Origin: Pseudomonas sp. B21-015
GTDB taxonomy: Bacteria > Pseudomonadota > Gammaproteobacteria > Pseudomonadales > Pseudomonadaceae
Assembly (NCBI RefSeq): GCF_024749285.1
Contig: NZ_CP087196.1
Location: 4,898,001 to 4,962,000 of the forward strand
Direction: 5' to 3'
Length of the DNA: 64,000 bases
Shown: positions 17,102-24,930 of the stretch, in pieces
How positions within the stretch are numbered: the stretch's first letter is position 1
Layout of the letters: each line of letters starts with the position of its first letter
Made by a program: the position numbers and the translations under genes
The notes under the pieces: model-generated
What the model saw: the letters and a program-made list of their open reading frames with translations, nothing else
Told to the model about the DNA's origin: nothing
The model's database searches: none

Positions 17102-18028
17102 TCACTGTGACAGCGGAAGAGTCGGACGCTCACTCATGAACGCCTCCAGACGCGAGCGCAGCCAGCGTTCGGCTGGGTCGCTGTCGACATGGCTGAGCCA
17201 GACCATGGACAGGTCCAGCGTCGGCGTCTTGAACGGAAACGGCTCTTTGAACAGTTGGCCGGACGCAGCCATCGCCTCGGCCGTGTAATCCGGCAGGCTG
17301 GCGATCAGGTCGGTGCCAGCGAGCAACGCCGGCAATGAGCTGTATTGCGGGACGGACAGCAGGACGTGGCGTGTACGACCGATCTCCGCCAGCCATTCAT
17401 CGGCATAACCACTGACGTTGGCAGTGTGGGACACCAGCACGTGCGGCCGCGCGCAATATTCATCGAGGGTCAACGGCGTGTCCGATGCGTCGGCGCGCAA
17501 AATACTGGGCTGGATGTGTCGCAACAACTTGCGCTTGGCGTTGGCCGGCAGGCCGCGGGTCTGGCTGATACCAACGGTGATATCGCCAGACGCCAGCAGG
17601 TCGGGAATGCGCCAATAGTCGACATGCTGGACCACGAACACCACCTTCGGCGCTTCCTGGCGCAAAGCGCGCAGCAACGGCGGCAACAGGCCGAACTCGA
17701 CATCATCCGACAGCCCGATGCGAAACGTCATGGTGCTGCTGAGCGGATCGAAATCGTGGGTCAGGCTCAAGGCCACCGACAGCGAATCCAGCGCCGGAGA
17801 CAGGTGCTGAATAATCTCCTCGGCCCGTGCCGTCGGCTCCATGCGATGGCCAACCCGAATGAACAGCGGATCATTGAACATCGTCCGCAAGCGGTTCAGC
17901 GCCGCACTGATGGTCGGCTGACCGAGGAACAGCTTCTCCGCCACCCGTGTGACGTTGCGTTCGAGCATCAAAGTCTCGAACACCACCATCAGGTTGATGT
18001 CGGCCTTGCGCAGTTCGTTGCGATTCAT
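17102..18028 (-). CDS. LysR-family transcriptional regulator
   Basis: The 308-residue regulator has the HTH region LMVVFETLMLERNVTRVAEK then FLGQPTISAALNRLR (about residues 13-46) and a substrate-binding domain. It lies upstream of, and is transcribed in the same direction as, the isomerase-like gene, 59 bp away. I took the ATG at 18028; a GTG three codons upstream is also possible. Target genes are unknown. Confidence 0.85.
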   Translation of the reverse strand: MNRNELRKADINLMVVFETLMLERNVTRVAEKLFLGQPTISAALNRLRTMFNDPLFIRVGHRMEPTARAEEIIQHLSPALDSLSVALSLTHDFDPLSSTMTFRIGLSDDVEFGLLPPLLRALRQEAPKVVFVVQHVDYWRIPDLLASGDITVGISQTRGLPANAKRKLLRHIQPSILRADASDTPLTLDEYCARPHVLVSHTANVSGYADEWLAEIGRTRHVLLSVPQYSSLPALLAGTDLIASLPDYTAEAMAASGQLFKEPFPFKTPTLDLSMVWLSHVDSDPAERWLRSRLEAFMSERPTLPLSQ

Positions 18029-18151
18029 CCGTTGCACCCCGGTCCCAAATCTGCCGACAGTTTAGGGAGGTGTCGCAATCGGCGTCTATGCAGGCAGGCA
18101 AATGACCTGCTCCATAAAAACCCGGGACACTTATCCCCCAGACCGCCCGGT

Positions 18152-18182
18152 AAAAACGAAGCTGCTCTCACTGAGCAGCTTC
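18152..18182 (-). terminator. Intrinsic terminator for the YegP-like gene
   Basis: The 10-bp stem GAAGCTGCTC / GAGCAGCTTC with a 5-nt loop is followed on the minus strand by GTTTTTA. It lies 12 bp downstream of the small leftward gene ending at 18195. Confidence 0.75.
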
Positions 18183-18194
18183 ACCGCCTGAAGC

Positions 18195-18386
18195 CTAGAT
18201 TTCCTTGACCGGGGTCTGATCGTGAGTCCCCTTGATCAAACTGATGGCGTGCACGCAATCAGACTTGTTGACGTAAGCCTCCCCGCTGGCAATCGTTTCA
18301 TGATTCCCCGCCCGCAAACGCCAGCGCCATTGGCCCTTGCCGGTCTGTGCGGTGCCACGGGTTTGCCTGTAAATCTCAAAATACAT
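18195..18386 (-). CDS. YegP-like DUF1508 protein
   Basis: A 63-residue protein with a single DUF1508 repeat: MYFEIYRQ, WRWRLRAGNHETIASGEAY, and SDCVHAISLIK. The family has a small beta-alpha fold of unknown function and some members form tandem repeats; this one has a single copy. An excellent AAGGAG lies 7 nt before the ATG, and a terminator follows at 18152-18182. Confidence 0.75.
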   Translation of the reverse strand: MYFEIYRQTRGTAQTGKGQWRWRLRAGNHETIASGEAYVNKSDCVHAISLIKGTHDQTPVKEI

Positions 18387-18704
18387 TGATCGCTCCTTGC
18401 GATGGCTGATTACGACAGGTCAGTGACCTGCGAAACCAGAGTAGATGAGGAATTTCTGAGGCAAAGTCTTTCAATGTCAGGGGATATTTCGGGGAAAAAC
18501 CCTTGATTGACGAAACGATCAACAAATACGGGGAGTGGTAATTCGAACGACTCGGCGGAGCAACTTTTCCCGTGAATAGACATATCTTTCTTACGTTGTT
18601 GTGTAAGCGCCCGACCAACACACCTTGCCAGCAAGGCGAAATGATTTGAATCCAATTCGCTCCTTGTAGAGAATCGCCGTCTTTGCCTCGAAAGGATGCG
18701 CGCG

Positions 18705-19205
18705 ATGAAGTTCGAAGGGACTTTCCAGTACATGGGCACTCACGGGATCGTCTTCAACGTCTCGCATATCACCCTCACCGACAGCGAACGCGGACGCCTG
18801 CGCGAGCTGCATTTTGGCGAGGCGAAAAGCGCCCACTATGAGGTCAACAGCAAGGTCGTCGAGGTGTACGACAAGATGCAGGCCAAGAGCCTGCCGTGCG
18901 TGATGATGATCGGCATCTCCAAGCCGCTGACCCGGCAACAGGGCGATGTCCTCAATGCCCAACGCACCAAGATCGCCAACCTGGCCGCCTCCGCCTTCGG
19001 TGGCGCTGCCGGTACTGTGGGCGGTTTAGCCGGACCTGCAGGCAGTGTCGCCGCAGGTACTGTTGTAACGGCGGGTGTGCGCTCGTACGTCAATGACGCT
19101 CTGCCCACCTACCATGCTGGCGACGTAATCGTCAGCATCCAGGCGCAAGTCAATGGTGGGATTGGCCCACAGCGCTCTTCCGAATCCCTGATCATCAAGA
19201 CCTGA
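18705..19205 (+). CDS. Hypothetical protein with a glycine-rich hydrophobic segment
   Basis: The 166-residue protein is not recognised. Residues about 1-90 look soluble (KFEGTFQYMGTHGIVFNVSH). Residues about 93-130 form a Gly/Ala-rich stretch (AASAFGGAAGTVGGLAGPAG) that could insert in a membrane. The ATG at 18705 is preferred because AAAGGA lies about 9 nt upstream; an ATG at 18696 lies too close to it. A small membrane protein follows 12 bp downstream, so the pair is probably an operon. Confidence 0.55.
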   Translation: MKFEGTFQYMGTHGIVFNVSHITLTDSERGRLRELHFGEAKSAHYEVNSKVVEVYDKMQAKSLPCVMMIGISKPLTRQQGDVLNAQRTKIANLAASAFGGAAGTVGGLAGPAGSVAAGTVVTAGVRSYVNDALPTYHAGDVIVSIQAQVNGGIGPQRSSESLIIKT

Positions 19206-19217
19206 GTGGGGCTGCAC

Positions 19218-19460
19218 ATGTCCGAAATTACCCAGACGGTCATCGCTGTGGCGCTGGCCTTTCTACTTGATCGGCTTCTTAAGCCGTACCCGCTGCGCAA
19301 GTGGCTAGGGGTGACGCTGGTGGTGGCAGGCGCAATCGGCGGCGTTGCACTGAGCCAGACCCAGTTGCTGGGCTTTGACTTGGGATTGATGTCGGTCCTT
19401 GCCGTGCCGGTGGGCGCGGGGCTGTTCGTGACCAGGCGGCGGTTTGAGCAGATTGGCTGA
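19218..19460 (+). CDS. Small two-helix membrane protein
   Basis: The 80-residue protein has two or three hydrophobic segments (TVIAVALAFLLDRLL, LGVTLVVAGAIGGVALS and LMSVLAVPVGAGLFV) and a basic end (TRRRFEQ). No family was recognised. It follows the previous hypothetical gene closely and is the last gene before the base composition drops and the accessory island begins. Confidence 0.5.
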   Translation: MSEITQTVIAVALAFLLDRLLKPYPLRKWLGVTLVVAGAIGGVALSQTQLLGFDLGLMSVLAVPVGAGLFVTRRRFEQIG

Positions 19461-19490
19461 AGGGATGTAGGGATGCAGGGATGTAGGGAT
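19461..19490. repeat. 8-bp tandem repeat AGGGATGY
   Basis: AGGGATGT, AGGGATGC, AGGGATGT and a partial AGGGAT follow one another directly after the TGA of the small membrane protein. It sits at the boundary between core-like genes and the lower-GC accessory region, so it may mark a junction or slippage site. Confidence 0.75.
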
Positions 19491-19566
19491 TTATCGCGTT
19501 AACCAGCAAACTAGCTCATACGATCCTAGATGCGCCCAATCCTCTGATGCTGACCCGTTCAGCCTT

Positions 19567-20250
19567 ATGTTTGGGCCTTCTCCTTCATCGGTGATGCAAC
19601 AGCATTTCGAGCACTGCGGACAAGTCACTCAGCTTCACTCTTATTTGGTATTGGACGAGGTAGCTGAAAACGAGAAGCCGAATTACGCTTCTTGGCGTCG
19701 TAGTTGCCGATACAGACTTGAAGAGTCAGGTTTCAGGTTGCATACGAAGCCTCCCAAACTCTATCAAAGCTCAGAAAAGGCTTCGATCACCAAAACCACT
19801 GTCGATATAGCTGTCGATATTTTACTGCATTCTGATCGACTGGAGCGAGTGGTGCCCGTGAGCGGAGATGGTGATTTTGTAAGACTCGTGCAAGCTCTTC
19901 AAGATAAAGGTATTTGGGTGGACATTGCCGCACATAAGGGTGTGTCACGCGACATCGCAAAAATCTGCAACTCTCTGATCGATCCGCTCATGATCCCGGG
20001 AGTGCACTACTCGCCGGATAACACCTATCAATATATTTTTCGAGTCGTTGCCTTTGATTCACGAGAGATGCAGATCGATATCGAGTATCTGGATCGCTCA
20101 CCGCAATCACTGTCACCTCATGATCCTGCCTGGGTGAGGTCGCGTATTGCAGGGACAAAAGAGATGTATATGTCTCAGCGTTTCAAACCAGGCAATATAC
20201 TGGCATGGACAGGTGCCAGTGGGCTTGCCGCCTACCATGATATTGACTGA
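19567..20250 (+). pseudogene. NYN-domain (LabA-like) nuclease, 5'-truncated
   Basis: The 227-residue reading frame contains VDIAVDILLHSDRLERVVPV and SGDGDF, the central Asp-rich part of LabA/NYN (PIN-like) domains. A full NYN domain begins with a strand carrying the first catalytic Asp (typically FIDGxN). That part is missing, and the preceding 100 bp has no start or Shine-Dalgarno supporting it. It is likely a remnant, although the remaining frame is intact. It lies right at the left edge of the accessory island. Confidence 0.55.
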
Positions 20251-20447
20251 ATTCCGTGGCAGCATTCGCCGGATGCTGCTATCGAAGACTGGAGACCGCA
20301 ATCGATGGAAATCAATGTTTACTCAAAATAAAAAGTCATTGCCGCTTTCATGGCAATGAGCGTTGTAAATTCTTCTGCTTATATTGACTCACTATTGAGT
20401 TGCAATATTTAAGCACTTCAAGACTTCTAAATTTTGGCAAGAAGACA

Positions 20448-21164
20448 ATGAATATCCCGATCAAAAGCATAAAGTTGCCCGAAGACTGCCCCGCTGATAT
20501 CTCTCTATGGCTAGCTCATGTCAGATTCGATCTACCACCAGACAGCAGCTGTTTCTCTGAGCTCTGCGCAGATGAAAAAATGCGCCTTGCGGCTTTCCAC
20601 CAAACGGCTGATGCCGCTCGCTTTGCATCGACTCGAGCGGCTTTACGAATACTGCTGTCAGAAAAGCTGGGCAAGCCTCCTGGACAAATATCGTTCACAG
20701 TGGACGCATACGGGCGGCCGAGCGTGAAAAACATACCTTGCTGCGAAGCGGAGTTCCCCTTTCTCGACTTCAATGTTTCCCACTCAGGTGAGTACGGCCT
20801 GATCGCCTTGTCAATGAAACGCCGGGTAGGTGTCGATATACAGCAGCATACTAAGCTCGATTGGCGTGAAGTCGCTGCCGTCACACTGAGCACCGACGAG
20901 TCTGCTCATATCGACCAACTAGATGCACCGAATCAATTGGCTACATTTTACGATTACTGGTCGACCAAAGAAGCTTTGCTTAAATGCGTAGGCGTTGGAA
21001 TTTCGTATGGTATGAAACGTATATCAGTTCACCCGCGCTCACAGCGCAGTGTAAAGTGGTTACATCCTAACAACGGCGTAACACGCTGCTATGCGGCTGC
21101 TCCTGTCGACGCCCCGAAAAATTACGCTGCACAGCTTGCATGGTCTATTACCGACCCATGTTAA
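20448..21164 (+). CDS. Sfp-type 4'-phosphopantetheinyl transferase
   Basis: The 238-residue enzyme shows the Sfp-family motifs DFNVSHSGEYGLIALS (about residues 107-122), VGVDIQ (about 127-132, Mg-binding Asp) and WSTKEALLKCVGVG (about 172-185, catalytic Glu and Lys). It transfers phosphopantetheine from CoA to carrier-protein serines. Placed beside two NRPS proteins, it most likely activates their T domains. The ATG at 20448 gives the family-like beginning; AAGAAG lies upstream. It converges on the racemase gene. Confidence 0.9.
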   Translation: MNIPIKSIKLPEDCPADISLWLAHVRFDLPPDSSCFSELCADEKMRLAAFHQTADAARFASTRAALRILLSEKLGKPPGQISFTVDAYGRPSVKNIPCCEAEFPFLDFNVSHSGEYGLIALSMKRRVGVDIQQHTKLDWREVAAVTLSTDESAHIDQLDAPNQLATFYDYWSTKEALLKCVGVGISYGMKRISVHPRSQRSVKWLHPNNGVTRCYAAAPVDAPKNYAAQLAWSITDPC

Positions 21165-21229
21165 CGTGGGTCGCACGAAAGTCATGGGCGCGCTGTAATG
21201 CAATGCCCATGTTCATTGAATACAATCAA

Positions 21230-22054
21230 TCATCTCTCGCAGTCCCCTCCGATGCGTACAGCATGAACTTGGCATTCTATGCTCAGTAGTCGATTGGCTA
21301 ACTTCATTAGCGCAATTTGTTGGCTATCAGTCGTCGTTGAACAGAAACGCAGGAAAGTACTGCTCCCTTCCTCTGCTTTCACTCCAGACTTTGTCAGTAG
21401 ATCATAAGCTCTTCTAGCGATCGCAGTTCCAGTCTCGATAAGTTCCAATTGATCACCGAACAGATGTTTTATGTGTGGGGCCAGTAAAGCGAAGTGTGTG
21501 GAGCCGAGCACAACCGTATCGGCACCCGCCAGTATCATCGGTACCAGATATTTCTGAAGTAACGTAGAGATGTCCGGTGAGTTGATATCGCCCTGTTCGA
21601 TCAGCTCGACAAGGCCGTGGCCTGCTTGGCAAATAAAACTGCAATGACCGCTATAGTTGGAAAGAAGATCCCGCAGTTTCTCGCTGCGTAGCGTTGCGGC
21701 TGTTGCCAGCACTCCAACAATACCGGTAACGGACACCAGCACTGAGGGTTTGATCCCAGGTTCAACTCCCACAATGGGAACCTTCAATTGGTCTCGCAGA
21801 CTCGCAATTGCGTGTGTGGTAGCAGTATTACAAGCAACAACCAACATCTTCGCGCCCTGCTCCACGAGCCATTTGGCCAACGCCGCGCTACGCTCGCGGA
21901 TAAACTCGTTTGTCTTCTCGCCATATGGTGCATAGCGCGAGTCCGCCAGATAAATTATCGATTCGTCAGGGAGCCGCCGGCGAAGTGCTTCCAGTACCGA
22001 GAGACCTCCCAAACCCGAATCGAATACGCCAATAGGTGCAGAGTTACTGATCAT
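21230..22054 (-). CDS. murI: Glutamate racemase (MurI family), second catalytic Cys replaced by Ser
   Basis: The 274-residue protein has the MurI fold with GVFDSGLGGLSV (Asp11), LADSRYAPYGEK, VVACNTATTH (Cys75) and VLGSTHFALL. In MurI the last motif is normally GCTH, and the two cysteines act as the acid/base pair; here residue 185 is Ser (codon TCC). It may still racemise slowly or act differently. In cluster context it could supply D-glutamate for the starter A-T protein, which has no epimerisation domain. The ATG at 22054 gives the standard N-terminus. It is 265 bp downstream of the methyltransferase, so it may have its own promoter. Confidence 0.85.
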   Translation of the reverse strand: MISNSAPIGVFDSGLGGLSVLEALRRRLPDESIIYLADSRYAPYGEKTNEFIRERSAALAKWLVEQGAKMLVVACNTATTHAIASLRDQLKVPIVGVEPGIKPSVLVSVTGIVGVLATAATLRSEKLRDLLSNYSGHCSFICQAGHGLVELIEQGDINSPDISTLLQKYLVPMILAGADTVVLGSTHFALLAPHIKHLFGDQLELIETGTAIARRAYDLLTKSGVKAEEGSSTFLRFCSTTTDSQQIALMKLANRLLSIECQVHAVRIGGDCER

Positions 22055-22319
22055 AATATCGAACCAATGATTGTAATTTACTCCGGGGCGCCGGCTCTGA
22101 TGCAATCACTGCGTATTGTTTGAAAACCGCAAATAATACGCACCGTGAAGAGTCCAATCGGGTATACCCGACTGATTTCTCGTGCTTTGTTTCGCATCAA
22201 TACTGACCGTGCCGCCGCGCCTAGAGCTGCGTCTACACGCCTGTTTGTGATTGTCCCGCTGGGTTTCCTGTCGTCGCAGGATGCGTGGTCCCTGAATCGC
22301 CACGCACCGGGTGTTGGTT

Positions 22320-23180
22320 TTAGCTCACTTCACCCTTTTGCGGCGTACGCGCTACCCAGCTTTCACGTGCGCCTCGTTTGTAATCGTCGAGCTCGGTCCA
22401 GTCTGTTATCCCCTGTGACTTCCAATCTACGCGCTCGTATTCAAGACCGAAGTGATCGAAAAGCATTTCGACCAGCGAGGGATTCGCCCAGCCCATCAGG
22501 CCACTTGGACGAGCCGTCGCGCCTGGCGCTTGTGCGTCTTCATACAGGAACACCAGATTACCTGTGCGGCTATGAGAACTTGGAACGATATTGGCAAGCC
22601 AACTCTGTATCCGCTTCATCAGGCCAGCGCCACGGGTTCCACCTTGTTGGGTTCGTGTCACGAACGAGTTCACGCGATAGTTTCGTAAGCGTTCGCGCAG
22701 ATTCCATTGCTCCAACGCGACCCACGTGTCGAGTATGAAGGTGCCCGGAGCGATCCGACTGACTTCGCGCATAATCTCGATATGCTCAATCAAGTGGCTC
22801 AAGACGCCGAAGCAAAGGATCGTATCGAATGCGCCGGGCTCGACGCTTTTCAGGTATTCGACTAGATCCCCACAGATCACTTCATAGCTGTCGTTGCTGT
22901 GACCGCCTTGCGCCAGATTTTCCTGCGCACTTATCGTGTGATCGGCCCGCACCTCCACTCCGACGACTTTACTCGCGCCATGGGCAAGCGCGGCATGCAT
23001 GAAGCGTCCGTCGTGACTCGCCAGATCGAGCACTTTTTTGCCCTTGAACGCGTCCGCGTATCGACTCAGCAGTACTTCGGATCGCCAGTTCAAACGATGC
23101 GCGTTCGCGCGGACGTTGCTCGACTCTAAGAAAATTGATTTGGAAAAATCGATGCTTCGTTCACTCAATTGACTCGACAT
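22320..23180 (-). CDS. sulP: SAM-dependent O-methyltransferase, SulP-like
   Basis: The 286-residue class I methyltransferase has the SAM-binding loop VLDLASHDGRFMHAAL (about residues 50-65), the acidic motif VVGVEVRADH and ILCFGVLSHLIEHIEIM (motif III). In the sulfazecin cluster a methyltransferase with the dioxygenase beside it makes the methoxy group on C3 of the beta-lactam. The same pairing exists here, with the TauD-type gene 105 bp upstream. The substrate assignment is by context only. The Shine-Dalgarno is weak. Confidence 0.75.
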   Translation of the reverse strand: MSSQLSERSIDFSKSIFLESSNVRANAHRLNWRSEVLLSRYADAFKGKKVLDLASHDGRFMHAALAHGASKVVGVEVRADHTISAQENLAQGGHSNDSYEVICGDLVEYLKSVEPGAFDTILCFGVLSHLIEHIEIMREVSRIAPGTFILDTWVALEQWNLRERLRNYRVNSFVTRTQQGGTRGAGLMKRIQSWLANIVPSSHSRTGNLVFLYEDAQAPGATARPSGLMGWANPSLVEMLFDHFGLEYERVDWKSQGITDWTELDDYKRGARESWVARTPQKGEVS

Positions 23181-23285
23181 ATCTTGACTCGCACAGGATT
23201 AAATAAAGTGGCCAAAGCCCAGGTATCTGGCCGCATCTTCTCCCTTGAATGGGCAAGTATTGCGGCCAAGCTAAAGAACGCTGAA

Positions 23286-24164
23286 TTACGCCGTCGCAGG
23301 TTCCGTTTTTTTCACGCCGCTCACTCCCAAAGGCACGTCGCCCCTGACGCAAACACGGTGCGCCAGACGCCGCCCCGAACCGTAGTCGTCCACCGCCGTA
23401 TGCATCGTGCAGCGGTTGTCCCAGACCGCGACGTCGCCCTTGGACCAGTGCCAACGTACGACGAACTCCGGCCTCTGCATGTGTGCATAGAGGAAGTTGA
23501 GGAGGTGGGCACTCTCTGAGGAACTGAAGCCGACGATATGCGAGGTCATGAATGGATTGACGAACAGGCACTTGCGACCGGTTTCCGGATGCACACGAAC
23601 GACGGGGTGTTCGGCGCCGAAGACGTTCGAAAAATCAATGTCGTTACGACCCTTGGTCTGAAACGCACCAGGCCGCTCCGCGTATTGTTTGCTCAACATG
23701 TCGTGGACAGCAGTCTGTCCTTCAAGAAATTGCTGCATCGAGGCAGACAAGGTCGAATAGGCCGCTTCACAGTCCGCCCACATAGTATCGCCGCCGCTCT
23801 CTGGCACTTCTTTTACACAGAGAATTCCCATGGCTGTAGGCCGTTTCGCGATACTCAGATCCGTATGCCAGATAGAAGCCCGACCACTGGCGACATCACC
23901 GTCGAAAATGGTGAGCTCCGGCGTCTCTTTAGGCTTGGCCGCGAAAGACGGGAACTCGGTTTCTACCGTACCGAACAGGCGGCCGAATGCGATTTGTGTG
24001 TGCGTCGGCAGCGCCGGCTGATCGGTGAACAGCAACACCTTGTACTTCAGCATCGCCTGTCGAACTTCTTCTATATTTGCGCTCTCTACCAGATCGCAAA
24101 TGTTGCATCCACGAACTTGCGCGCCAATCGTCCCGCTCAGAGGGCGAATATCTAATGTTGCCAT
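23286..24164 (-). CDS. sulO: Fe(II)/2-oxoglutarate dioxygenase (TauD family), SulO-like
   Basis: The 292-residue enzyme has all TauD active-site residues: WHTDLS with His100 and Asp102, MHTAVDDYG with His255, and Arg270 in the following LAHR, which binds 2-oxoglutarate. In the sulfazecin pathway a TauD-type oxygenase hydroxylates the C3 position before O-methylation. The ATG at 24164 follows the sulfotransferase stop by one base and has AAGGAG upstream, so the two are coupled. Confidence 0.85.
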   Translation of the reverse strand: MATLDIRPLSGTIGAQVRGCNICDLVESANIEEVRQAMLKYKVLLFTDQPALPTHTQIAFGRLFGTVETEFPSFAAKPKETPELTIFDGDVASGRASIWHTDLSIAKRPTAMGILCVKEVPESGGDTMWADCEAAYSTLSASMQQFLEGQTAVHDMLSKQYAERPGAFQTKGRNDIDFSNVFGAEHPVVRVHPETGRKCLFVNPFMTSHIVGFSSSESAHLLNFLYAHMQRPEFVVRWHWSKGDVAVWDNRCTMHTAVDDYGSGRRLAHRVCVRGDVPLGVSGVKKTEPATA

Positions 24165-24165
24165 T

Positions 24166-24930
24166 TCATGCACTCCTTGTTGCCTGATTGATACTGCAAT
24201 CACCAGCATCAGCGGTGGACTCGAACAGGTCCTTCGCGAAGCCGTATAACTCCATGTCGAACTGATTTCTTTCTGTGACGTAGCTCAGACACGACTCGGA
24301 CAGCGTCACATCCGGACCGTAAGCACCTTCGTTTTGCCGCTCCAGTTGCGGCAAATCCCACATAAAGTCGCGCGCAAAACGATTCATCGATCGATCGAAT
24401 TGCTCGGTCAGACCGAACGCGGTAAAGCGCTCAACAAGGTTGTACTTGGCCTCGTCCAGATGCCGCTGCGACACACGCTCGCGCACCGAGCCGAACCGGG
24501 CACCTGAGATCGCCCGCACCTGATAGTTGTCCAAATCGATGCTGGCATCGCTCTGCAGGAATTGCTCAAGTCCCAGGCGCCGCTGTAACAGGTAGGAGTG
24601 CAGATAGTTGCTGCGGTCTTTGAGCGCGTAAAAATAGAAGGAAATCAGTCGTTGAATCGGCTCCCTCAACAACGTCACGTGATGGATGTCACGCAGATCG
24701 CTATCGAAGCCGTAGACGAAATGGCCCCGCAACATATCGAACCCAGCTTTCTCGCTGGCGCTCAGGTTACGGAACGCATCGATCTTCTCGTTCACCACGC
24801 TGCTCTGTTCGTCGCCATAGAATTTCGCGGACTGACTTCCGCAATACAGGTCGTCAAGCATAGTGCCGAACGACGTACCTGCCGTTCGGGGGATGTGGAC
24901 AAACGCGATCCGGGGATTCGCAAGGCTCAT
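24166..24930 (-). CDS. sulN: PAPS-dependent N-sulfotransferase, SulN-like
   Basis: The 254-residue protein has the 5'-phosphosulfate-binding loop HIPRTAGTSFG (residues 13-23) and the 3'-phosphate motif LLREPIQRLISFYF (about 87-100) of cytosolic sulfotransferases. In sulfazecin biosynthesis a sulfotransferase transfers SO3 to the Dap nitrogen of the carrier-bound tripeptide, making the N-sulfonate that defines monobactams. Its ATG overlaps the NRPS stop (ATGA), which ties it tightly to the NRPS. An APS kinase in the same operon supports PAPS supply. Confidence 0.85.
   Translation of the reverse strand: MSLANPRIAFVHIPRTAGTSFGTMLDDLYCGSQSAKFYGDEQSSVVNEKIDAFRNLSASEKAGFDMLRGHFVYGFDSDLRDIHHVTLLREPIQRLISFYFYALKDRSNYLHSYLLQRRLGLEQFLQSDASIDLDNYQVRAISGARFGSVRERVSQRHLDEAKYNLVERFTAFGLTEQFDRSMNRFARDFMWDLPQLERQNEGAYGPDVTLSESCLSYVTERNQFDMELYGFAKDLFESTADAGDCSINQATRSA

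Noticed and set aside
19470..19495. TAGGGATT near the left junction as a copy of the tRNA-Ser 3' end (TAGGGATT in the T-arm complement), i.e. attL
   Set aside because: Only eight bases match and the flanking sequence differs; real tRNA-derived att sites are much longer.
22145..22738. Forward open frame of 197 codons between murI and the methyltransferase
   Set aside because: Most of it is antisense to the methyltransferase, no family features are visible, and no ribosome site precedes it.
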